This document shows, piece after piece, positions 21,315-31,152 of a DNA stretch of 64,000 nucleotides; the stretch's first letter is position 1; every line of letters starts with the position of its first letter. Made by a program: the position numbers and the translations under genes. The notes beneath the pieces are model-generated. The model searched no databases and was not told the DNA's origin. It saw only the letters and a program-made list of their open reading frames with translations. The stretch is from Phymatolithon calcareum (taxonomy: Eukaryota > Rhodophyta > Florideophyceae > Hapalidiales): positions 682,001 to 746,000 of the forward strand of contig OZ345378.1 of NCBI GenBank assembly GCA_977006965.1, given 5' to 3'.

Positions 21315-23693
21315 AGACAGTTCATTTAGAGCAGCCAGTCAATGATCGAAAACCAATGCTGAGCTATGTGCATTGTGGTGACTTGCTGGTGCTAGACATA
21401 TTTGGGACCTTTTCATTCAAGGACTCCTGAAAAACTGCCCAAACAGTGCTCCCGTCACGCGCACGCCAATGTGTGGTGTCCTGAAAACACAAAGTGGTTT
21501 TTGTTTTAGCCTTTACTGCGACACAGGTCTTTTGGGCATCCACTACTGATGAGGTAATTCGGAGCCGAGTGAGGCGATGCACACGTGTAAATACAGAAAT
21601 TCCGGCGGCCGTTATGGCCGGCAGCAGGAATTCTTGCGTACAGTATAACCCCTTTAATAAGGAACACGGCGGAACAAGTAGTCGGTTTGCAATTCGAGAG
21701 GTATTTCATTTTGAGGTGCTATATCATAACATCAAATAAGGGCCTTCAGAATTTAGGGTTGCATTTTGCGAGGTTTGCAAACACCTTAAAATTTGTATAT
21801 TTTTAGAGGCTTTTTCTGTCGGGAAAGGCAGTCCGTTTGCAAAGTTGCAGGTTTTTAAGCTCGAGAGGGTTCCTTATAGAGATATATTGATTTATTTTTA
21901 GCAGTAGGTATCATAGTACCGCTATGATGCGTATCGGTCCACTTTTTACAGTTTTTTGTTTTCCGGGAGCGCATGTCTAATCAGTAAAATTGCACTATTT
22001 TCAAGTTTTTGATAAAAAATTCAATGGCGTGCGCAAGTCAATGCCTCACAGTGATCACTTCGTCTCCATGAACTGGACAAGGAGGATAGATGAGCGGTGA
22101 ACCAAAGGGGAGAAGCTCAAAATAACCTACCGTGGTGCGGCGTACAGCATGACTTTTGGGTTTAGAAAAGATGGTTCCGGAAAGCACAGTTTCAGGAGAT
22201 GAGGAGTGCCTACGGATGGGAAAGCTCGAGAATCTCGTGTACATGTTAAACATGTTGTTAATTCATTCAATAATCCTCTTGTAGTCGAAGATTCGAATCA
22301 TTGGCGGAAAAAGAAACTCATGACGTCGCCAGGGCACACCAACAAATTTGTAAAACGGCAAAAAACGCACGGTCAGTGATTTTCAGTGCTGGCGAAAACC
22401 GATCCTTTCCAATAGACCGCGTTCGATTGCCCGATCCGATAAAAATCGTGTTCTCCGATTTCTCAAAGACTTAAATGGTCTATATCTCGGCAGATTCGAG
22501 TCCAACGTGTTCCTCTTCGACAAGAAGGCAGATAGTGCTCCTGGTCTGTTCCAAAATTTATTTTCAGGAACTCATCAATTGCGAAGAGGAACAAGTTGAA
22601 AATCGGAAAACAAGAGAAAAATCGGAGAATCCAATTTTTCATTAGCCAATTCCTTGTACTGCGAGCATTTCAAGGATTAAAATTGCAGTGAGTGTTGAGA
22701 AGCGTGTACTCGCTTATTAATTCCTAAGCTGTTCTGTATCAAACGCCCTCGTTCAAGAGCTTTAGTGTCCCAAAATTTCGGAGGTGTTCGGCGGATCCGA
22801 AAATCGGACCAAAATCGAACATTCGGGTCCTGCAAATGCCTGTTTCTAATGTACACTATAGTGTACATGAAATTGAACGCTCCGTAAGTAGGCCCCAGAT
22901 GGAGCACTCCTGACGAAACTTCGTGAAGGGTGAGACACCGGGCCCCGCTCTATTCAGTATCAGTTTGGTTGAGCTTTTTCTTCATACAGAAGCCATGCCT
23001 TGAAAAAGGCTCCTGAGTGTGCTTATCAGCCGTATCATAATCTAAATGTACACTATAGTGAACATGAAAAAATAGCTTTTTCGCCTGTTTTCGCCTGTTG
23101 TCGTATGACAACGCTGGTTGGAAGTAGTTGCAGAACATACGGTCGCATAATGCGATTTGAACACTGCGGCTCCAGGGATCCCTGGAGACTAGAGAATCGG
23201 ATTACGAACTCCCGAATGGTACATTTTTATCGGTTAGACATGCCTGAACAGTCTATACCGTCGAACCACACTGCATATTGAAAATGAGTCCTTTCAAGAG
23301 AACTATTCGGCGCATGGTGCATCTTGAACATCGGTAGCACAGCTGTTAGTCTAAGGTCCACCTGTACTGAGTGTGGAAGTCATGCGACAAACGCCGACAT
23401 TTCGACAACGCTGAAAACGAAACGTTTATAAACCTAAGGAGGAGATAACCGCTACTGTCCTGGAGGCGCAGGCGGGCGTACAGACGGCTGCACTGTGCTC
23501 GCGCGAGCCGCTCGTGCACGAGGACGGTACGTCGAAAGTGGTTCTGCACAAAACAGTTCGAATTGAATCAATTGATCGAGAGTCACATGGAGGAGCTCAA
23601 AGCCGCTTACTGTTGTGTGGATTGAGATCCCGAACTGCTCGGTTCCGCGTTATTGTACAAACGGGCTCAAGTATTTTCGCAGAGTGCCAAATC
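21315..23693. other. Spacer region, no gene recognised
   Basis: No credible gene. It contains a perfect 20-bp palindrome at 22849-22868 (ATGTACACTATAGTGTACAT) and a one-mismatch version at 23046-23065. Confidence 0.45.
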
Positions 23694-23900
23694 TCAAAGC
23701 AAATTTTTCTTGCGTTCGATGTGGCACCCAACGTGGCATAAGTTGCATCTGAAGACGGATCTCCGTCCCCGTCGTGAAGAACCACCATCTGATGTGGACA
23801 ATGAGTTACCACATAGCGCACACCAAGCGTTTGATGACTGCCTTTTGGGTAGGTGAGGACCAAAATTACGCCTCAGTTTGATTCTGTCCGTACAGCACAT
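23694..23900 (-). pseudogene. Possible DDE transposase zinc-ribbon remnant
   Basis: The minus-strand frame contains WCALCGN...RRSVFRCNLCHVGCH, a CxxC...CxxC arrangement like the C-terminal zinc finger of piggyBac-type (DDE_Tnp_1_7) transposases. The catalytic core is not recognisable upstream. It is a short remnant at best. Confidence 0.35.
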
Positions 23901-24015
23901 AACGGATGCTCATCTAAACGCCATTGTTCGTATTTGTCACATGAGCGATAACGAAGTTCTCCTTCTCGAAGACCGTCAATGTTCAAGGTAGCGAAAATCG
24001 TAGCTTTCGAAGGTC

Positions 24016-25336
24016 ATGCGGGAGTGCCTAATCGCCGTCAGAACTGTGGACAAGCCAAATGTGCATCGCTTACGTGAATTGGTTCATACCACGCTACCTC
24101 TAGTGGGATACATCGGAAGAGTGGGTGAACTCGTTCTCGAAAAAACGCACCAGACCTTGAAAAGATCAATCTTGAAATCTAAAAATCGAGATATTCAGCT
24201 ACACGCAATGTCTGGGGCGGAATTTGTGGACTCGCAGGGAAGACTTTCTATGATTGTCCGTACAGCAGCAGAAGATGACAAGGGAGCTGTTCGATGCTGC
24301 TTCCGGCTTCTCGCTGGGAGAGAAGCAATTGATATCGCGAATGGTGAACTAAATCATGCCATAACAGCACAGGTCACTCAAGCTCTCGGACCTGATCAAT
24401 GGATTTCTAAAGACCTGGACGATCAGGGACAGCAGGTGTTATCACCCAGAGCTGAAACACTTACCTCCTCACTGTCCTGGACCATTACTAAACCTTTTCA
24501 CGCAGTTCAAACCAATTCTGTATGTATGTATGTAAGTTGCCTTCGCTCCCAAGTGGGGCTTTGCAAGGCAGTGCTTTATTGTTCGGAATTATCTTCTACT
24601 TAGATTACGGCAGGTAATTAGGAGAGCACTCCTTCTTCTCTGCCTACCGCTCGACGATTCGATTCCACCCGGAGCAAGCGTGGTGGTTCCACGTTCCGCG
24701 AGTCCACGTGGACGGCCAGATACCAATTCTGTAGAGATCCCTTCAGGCCACAACCGAGCTCTTCGCGCCCTGAAAAAAGCCCACGGTGGAGATCTTAGTC
24801 GTTTCACGGTTCGCTTCCGCGACGAAGTAACATCCACTTACTCTAATGGTACTAGCAGAGTTTCGTTGCGCCACTGTGACATTTTGGAGATTCTTTGTTA
24901 TCACCCTACAGCATCATCCTTCCGTTACCCATTTCTTGTCCAACCAAACTGTATCGTTGAAGTTCCAGTTTGGATACCAGCAATTGGTACTTCTCTAATG
25001 CGCGTTCACAGTGTACTGTCTCTTGGAGCACCCCAGGGACCAGAAATATTTTTCGCCACTGTGCTACCTTGTTCGTCTGTCCTTCCGGAGCAATTGTCAA
25101 GCGATCATGATATGAGACTCTCCAAATACAGTGTTGACCTAGATGCGAGTATCTCATTTGCAACCCTGGAAGAAGGCGTGCGTCGGGCTGGGGTGATTCA
25201 TGATTGCTGCAGTAACAATTGTCATCCTGTCCCCCGCACAATTTCTCTGTCTCACTCACCCAACATGGAGCCTCAAAAAGGCGGCCAGTTTTTCGCTCTA
25301 ACTAGGCGACATGGATACCCTCCTTGTCAAGGGTAG
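24016..25336 (+). CDS. Unknown, probably transposon-linked protein, two exons
   Basis: Two consecutive open frames, 24016 to about 24527 and 24604 to 25336, read as one protein of about 415 residues. The first contains LREL..TTLPLVGYIGRVGELVLEKTHQTLKRS. The second contains RFRDEV, a beta-rich block (FRYPFLVQPNCIVEVPVW), then RRAGVIHDCCSNNC and a Gly/aromatic end (GGQFFALTRRHGYPP). The frame continues upstream of 24680 (LRQVIRRALLLLC) to a TAG acceptor at 24601-24603. The donor is one of four GT in a GTATGTATGTATGTAAGT run at 24520-24537; 24528 keeps frame. I do not recognise the family. Its position among transposon debris suggests a TE-encoded gene. Confidence 0.5.
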
Positions 25337-26854
25337 CATTAATGATATTAAACGGAAATATTGCCGAACACTACGTTCGAGAATCTCTTTAAACCTTGTC
25401 CTCGATCTTCTAGGTAGACTTCTACGTCTTCATTTTGCAGAAAACAAAATGAGTACACCTTATCGATGGATTGCGCACCTCTGTAACGGATGTGTGCGCC
25501 TCGTCCATACAAGGTCCATGCAGAGTATCTTATGGATTTCACCTCAGATAGTTCTTATGGAAGACTGAACAGCCGACTACATCTCCTGTCGCCTTAGGGA
25601 ACGTCTTGAACTGCCCTAGATTCCGTATCAGAACGTAATTACAAACTTGGGAAGCATTGAACTAGGCCTTCATAAGAGGAGCGTGGCTGCGCCATGAAAT
25701 GGCCAGGATTTCTGGAAAAGCGCTCGTGACTGTAAAAGAAATTGCTTTAACTGTCTTCCGTGACCTGGGATTTCGACATCAATAACACTTCTAATTTGCT
25801 AACAGCGGCCCTGCTCAAATCCAGAAGTCGATCTTTCACCGTTGCCTAGTACTTGATATCATCAATGTAGACGGCGTAGAAAGTGCCGATCTCAGACATG
25901 ACCAGCTCGGCATTACCCTTGCTGAAACCATGATCAGACATGGGGAAGGACAAGATAGGCCTTTTCCCGCTCGGCGGCGGCTGGAATGCGACCGGATAGT
26001 CCCATGCTCGCATCCATTCTGTTGCTTTTTCCAAATCGCCAATAACTCTGATCTTCGACGACGGCAGGTTCTTGACGGGGACGCAATGCATTGGGTCCAC
26101 TAGCACTCCCTTCGCGTTGCATAGATTGAAATGAACCACCATTTCACGAATTGAAATCTTCTCTGCATGTTTCGGTGTTTCTCACAGAGGAAATTTACTA
26201 AGGTGGGTCTTCGTGGGCGACTTCAAGCCCATGCCTGCAGTGCAAAGCGTATGAGAGTCCGCGGTGAGGGACTCTATGACCATAGTCCTCGAGGTGTTTA
26301 AAGGCCTGGAACGACGCAATTTTTGGGTTGCCAGGTGAAAAGAAAGTAATCGCCGGTCGAGAGTCAAAAAGGTTCTTGAAGAGGCTCATAACCTTATCCA
26401 CGAAGAGCAAAAAGAAGCTCTCTGGGCGAGTTTCCATATATCTGTCGAGTTTCGACGATTTTTTCACACGTTGAGGATTTCGATCGCCTCAAAATGAAAC
26501 ACAATTTACTCTCAAAAACACTCAAATGAAGCAGAGAATGCCGGTCCAGCAATAAATGCAAGGGACACAATATATAATGGGGACAGAACTTCGCATGATA
26601 GTCGTGCAGTGTGCCTCCCTCCAGTATGTCTCGGTGGGATTACATTATTTCCGTCCACATTTCTATATATCTCTGTGCATGATACTATGAAACAGACGAA
26701 AGAAGATCCTGCACTCGTCCTCGTTCTTGTTGGCAGCAGTAGACTCGTCCAGGTCCACGGCTTTTCTGACAAAATATTAGCACAGAGACTTCAAGTTTTA
26801 CCCTTTCTCATCCTGTGTACAATCGAGGAAATTCAATTAAGATTCATTCGCATC
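25337..26854. other. Degraded region, short frames only
   Basis: Several overlapping minus-strand frames between 25846 and 26467 read as fragments of one decayed protein (for example VLVDPMHCVPVKNLPSSKIRVIGD and SPGNPKIASFQAFKHLEDYG). No family is recognisable. Confidence 0.3.
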
Positions 26855-28020
26855 TAGTGTCTAGTTTATCGACCACCCCAATTGAGGGTATTTCGTTCAA
26901 TTGAGGTGCAATTTGAGCTTTTAAAAGCTCGAAACAATCTATAAAACGAAGGCGAAACAGCTCCCTCACGCCAGAGACGTAATGGCGGGCTTGTGTTCTG
27001 CGCCAGGAGTATCGCAACTACTACCTTATAAGCACATCGTTCTGAGCTAGGAACGAAAATTTGCTGTCTGATCTCAAGAATTAGACCTGCTGTGCCGTAA
27101 GAAAAAGACCCCTGCCCACGGGTCGGTGCATCCACACATGCGAGGGAAACGACGTGCTTTGTCGAGAAGAACGTTTTGAACTATAGGCAGCCATTTCCAA
27201 GTCAAGAAATGTGATTGGCACGGCTCAGGAAGTAATCGCTGAGAAAATCGGTGGTCGCGCAAGCACGTTACTGTGTAGGGATGGCCCTCCCGAAAGGGCC
27301 CCTCCCCGAAATGGGCCCTTTTTTACCTCAAAGAGGGGATTTTGCCCTCTCCCTCGCGCCAAGTAGAGGGCCCCTTTCGGGCTTATGATATTCTTACGAC
27401 AACGAAGTGCTTATGATATTAGAATATGGACAGAATTGTACAGTATACAGAAACGTGGACGCAGCATTAGCTTCATGGCATGAGGGCTACGGATTCAGGA
27501 CGAGAAATCAACCTGCCAGTGCTTCTGACGTATGATACTGATGTCTGATGAAACAATCCTCCCCAGTTTCGGGCTTTTCGGGGCCCGAAATCAGGTCTGT
27601 AATGAGGGTCAAAGAGGGCCCCTCCCCTCTAGAGGCCACTGATAGAGGGCAAGTACGGCCCTCCGGGCCAATGTTTCGGGAGAGCCATCCCTATTACTGT
27701 GCATAAAATGGGTCCTAATTCAGAACCCAGTGAAGAAGACTAAGATTACGACCGTAAAGATTGTTAGCCTCAAGACATAAAAGGCCTGTTGATGGTGCTT
27801 TAACCCGGTCGGCAGCTTGGGCCGAGCCCACGCCGCCAAAGCGTAGCAACACCAACTCCTGCTTACAGTACTCGTCATTGCCAACCTTAGTCAGAAAAGG
27901 CCAAATTTTCAGCTCCATTCGCACCCAAGAGCTAAACCGTAGACCAACCAAGCTGCACTGGACGCCCTCTTGGGGGTTCTCTCAGCTACGCCCTGCAAGG
28001 TTGCTGAAACAAAGCATCGC
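26855..28020 (+). mobile_element. TAGTGTCTA-family TIR element, partial, interrupted by an hAT MITE
   Basis: It starts with TAGTGTCTAGTTTATCGAC and an AATTGAGGG block. It then follows the 49617-51593 element at moderate identity, including the conserved stretch from about 26940 to 27060, then 27694 to about 28020 after the MITE. The right terminus was not found. A 418-bp MITE plus 8-bp TSD splits it at 27268-27701. Confidence 0.7.
27268..27701. mobile_element. hAT MITE, 418 bp, with 8-bp TSD
   Basis: The element is 27276-27693, flanked by perfect TTACTGTG duplications (27268-27275 and 27694-27701). Its first 200 bases match the right end, and its last 210 bases the left end, of the 5.4-kb hAT at 43984-49419, reversed. 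Thus it is an internal-deletion derivative missing about 5 kb. The termini are TAGGGATGGCCCTCCCGAAA and CGGGAGAGCCATCCCTA. Transposase would have to come from the full element. Confidence 0.95.
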
Positions 28021-28405
28021 AAGATGAGCTTGATGTCATTACTATTGACCCTGAGCCGAGTATTCCCATTCCGGAATTGTCGATGCCGCCCATAACGTTC
28101 ATGCCACCCATTCCATCCATACTACCGCGTACCGTATTCTTGCACATACCGTCGGCGTGATTTCCCATCCCGAATTCGCCCGGTGCACCGGTCTTTGCAT
28201 TTTTCAGATCGACAGAGCCCGGTGGGGGAGGATTTCCTTTTTCTTCGGCACTGAACACCTCATACTCGTTTTGAAACTCGTCAACGGTAGGCTCAGAAAG
28301 CACTTGCTGACCCAAGGGCAAATGCTTCAGTTCTGCACGTCACACCAGGCCTGGAACTAAGTTTAGGATTTCAATTACACGTGAAGCCGAGTCTTCAAAT
28401 GTCAT
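28021..28405. other. No gene recognised
   Basis: A minus frame at 27986-28321 is rich in Gly, Met and Ser (DGMGGMNVMGGIDNSGMG). It has no identifiable relative and is probably low-complexity, or an extension of the unknown gene next door. Confidence 0.3.
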
Positions 28406-29275
28406 TTATACCCCTGTCAGCTCGCGAATGTCTTCAATACGAAGCTTCGTCACCGCCACACCGCCACCCATGAGAAGCGCCTCTTCCGACAAGGGTACAG
28501 GACATTTTTCTGCCGAGTCGAATGTTAGTCGCCGAGAATCATCTACTGCAATGCAGTGATCTACAACGCAGTCTTGCACAAGGCGCAAAAGCCAAACACC
28601 TCCCGATTTTCTAGAAAACCATTGAAAAGACTCTCTATATGCGTTCCTCAGTCGTGTCCTATCCCTCTTGTCGATCTTCTTAATCGTCGCGTTTAATTTC
28701 AACTTCTGTACCTGTTGACCCGGAGGTTTAAAGTCTTTGAAGAACGAAGGATCTTTCTTAAGCACATTGCTGGTACGGATCGCTGCCTCGTGTTCCCGGA
28801 GAGCCCTCACTACGTTTATGACGGACGCTTTTACGCAGGGCCATTCATTGCTTTGTGCCATTAAGGGGCCATCTGCCACAACATGAAAACGGCTTAATCC
28901 ACGGCTTGGGCTTCGAGCCCCAATACGGGTAATAATAACAACAGTTCCCAGATTTCGAATCAAGAACGAGAGCACAGCATCTGCCACGACTTGCTCGCGA
29001 GAAATACGGACGTTTCTTCTCGCTTCCTTCATTTCGTCCTTATGCGGGACTCTGCACATCGAAACGGGGGTGTGTATTATTCTGTTCTTCACAGAGTACG
29101 ACGGGAATTGGATGGCACAGTCTCCGTATCCCTTAAAAATCACTTCGTCCCATTCAATTTGATGAAAATTCTCGTGCGCACACCTTGCTTGACTAGACCC
29201 GTAGATTTTTCCTTTCATCAACCGCTTCCGCCGAACAAGGACCCATCCCCGCATACAACACTCTCCACAACCCAT
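28406..29275 (-). CDS. Unknown protein in transposon-rich spacer
   Basis: A 289-residue open frame from the ATG at 29275. The middle is basic (KKIDKRDRTRLRNAYRESFQWF). The C-terminal part has VWLLRLVQDCVVDHCIAVDDSRRLTFDSAEKCPVPLSEEALL, with the spaced pattern H...D..RxLxxD..E often seen in uncharacterised TE-linked proteins. There is no zinc finger, membrane segment or catalytic motif I can name. Coding potential is supported by length and by its clean sense-strand composition. It is likely a transposon gene; I am not sure of this. Confidence 0.45.
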   Translation of the reverse strand: MGCGECCMRGWVLVRRKRLMKGKIYGSSQARCAHENFHQIEWDEVIFKGYGDCAIQFPSYSVKNRIIHTPVSMCRVPHKDEMKEARRNVRISREQVVADAVLSFLIRNLGTVVIITRIGARSPSRGLSRFHVVADGPLMAQSNEWPCVKASVINVVRALREHEAAIRTSNVLKKDPSFFKDFKPPGQQVQKLKLNATIKKIDKRDRTRLRNAYRESFQWFSRKSGGVWLLRLVQDCVVDHCIAVDDSRRLTFDSAEKCPVPLSEEALLMGGGVAVTKLRIEDIRELTGV

Positions 29276-30765
29276 CACTGGGAACGTGTGGAACCGCCAA
29301 TTCTATTTTCCGGTGCTTGGAATCTAGACTCTTCCAAACTGAAGCCCCGCTATTCCGCAGAGCACAACGTGTCATTGAGGTGTTCTTCGCTGTCGTCCCG
29401 ACTGACCGCTGCGACAGTGGGCTGTCGCTTGCTTACGGTCTGAATGAGTATAGGTACTGTTCCCGGTTCAGTATATCCGTCCAGGACCTTAATAAGGCTT
29501 ACCGGGGGAAACACTGTACCACAGCCGTCATCCATTTCGGTCGTTTTCGGGGTCGGTTGGTACGAACAATATCCATCTAGACTGAACGCGAGGGTAAGCA
29601 AGTTATATGTAAGCAAGGAACCGAAGTGGCCATTGCAGATATACGTGCAATGACTGACACTGAGTAAAGTTCGCGGTTTTCTGATAGATGGATGACGAGA
29701 GAAGGATACATAATGCTTTTCATAATGTTTAATTTAACGAATTACTAATCTCGTAACTGTGTTTCAAAGGTCGCAGCCCAGCCAGATGACTGAGGGGGAT
29801 TCATGAAAATTAGTGATTTGCCTATGTCCAAAGTCCAGCTGATTGTCTCTCTGTCCAGCCGCTTTTGGGGCGGATGGACTGGAGACCATGGTCTCCAATG
29901 GCCGGTGTTCTTTTATTTTTAGAGTATTTTTTTGTTCCCTATGCTCGTTTGGCATATTGATCGAGAAACAGAGTAGATGGAACAGTGCATGATGGTTATT
30001 GAAAAGAGCAACGTGGCTACCACCAGACAAATACTTTCATCGTAAGACTCGCTTTGTATTTCTCCTAAATTTTACCTACCGTACCGAACCATGGTTCGAC
30101 GTCCAACCGCTTTGACGCATCTGACTTCAGAACCCAAAACAACTAGGCTTTAGAGCCACAAAAAAACTCTCCTGAGTCCCCGTCTGACAATACTTCCATG
30201 TCCTGCTGCCGCGGACCTTCTACAGAAGCCAACATCTTCCCCGCCGCCCGTGCTTGGTTACTTTCTGCTGAACAAGTCAAGGTTTCTAGGTGTTGTGCGC
30301 GACCGTACGCACGTGTTGGACACACGGGGCAATCTTGTAAAAGTAGCAGATCCCACTGGCATTCGTAGCACACTGCACTAGCGTCTTTGGCGGCGGTAGG
30401 TGGGTCATTCCGAGGTATGCCGCTTCTCTAGGGTGACGCGTAATAGCGCTAGCATACGCACCCAGGAGTCAGTGTCGCGAAATTCCGGTTTTGATCTTAC
30501 GTATTGAGACCGGCTATGCCTTCTCGCGGTGTGCCTCTGTCACAATGGAAGATAGAGTCACTCACGGAAGCTCAAAGTGCTTCTGACCGTACACATTACA
30601 GTCATCTGTGCGGTACGAACATAACACCGCTTTCGGGATTCAGAAGTCTATCGAATTTTGCATACAATTTTATCAAACAGGGGAGTTGCGATGGTTTCAG
30701 AAACATTGTAATTTTACCCTCAGTTATTTCGAGACTGAATTTTACCTCAGAAACATGACAAAAAT
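29276..30765. other. No gene recognised
   Basis: Short frames on both strands, none credible. Confidence 0.4.
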
Positions 30766-30791
30766 TTGAAATGAGAGATCTCTCATTTCAA
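30766..30791. repeat. Perfect 26-bp palindrome
   Basis: Two 13-bp arms (TTGAAATGAGAGA and its complement) meet with no loop at 30778/30779. First of three such palindromes within 201 bp. Confidence 0.9.
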
Positions 30792-30819
30792 TTTTTTGCT
30801 CCCCCATGGGTGATCACTG

Positions 30820-30851
30820 CATGTGGATGAGTATCGATACTCATCCACATG
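30820..30851. repeat. Perfect 32-bp palindrome
   Basis: The 16-bp arms start CATGTGGATGAGTATC and meet at 30835/30836 with no loop. Confidence 0.92.
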
Positions 30852-30930
30852 TTCTGTTCGCTTTTAATTGGTCCATTAACACCACAGCGCAGTAAAATTA
30901 ACGGGCAATCCAGTCCGTTACCTTAAGGTC

Positions 30931-30966
30931 CTCATTGGTCCAGGCCAATTGGCCTGGACCAATGAG
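30931..30966. repeat. Perfect 36-bp palindrome
   Basis: The 18-bp arms start CTCATTGGTCCAGGCCAA and meet at 30948/30949 with no loop. It lies about 480 bp upstream of the SNF copy 2 ATG and outside the duplicated arm. Confidence 0.93.
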
Positions 30967-31152
30967 CTTTTGTGGTCCGCCAATATCTCCCGCTGTGTGC
31001 CTTTGAGTATCTTACATGTGGCAGAAGGGCACACACCTCTGCTGTCTCGGATCCTCATCTACAAAGCATTTACAATGATTAATGTGGACAGTGTTAGAAA
31101 AGAGCAAAAATTGCTTTAAACCTTAGTGTTCATGTGATATACGAGATGGTGA

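Noticed and set aside
22270-22300. tRNA B-box-like GATTCGAATC
   Set aside because: No A box, no cloverleaf and no matching acceptor stem.
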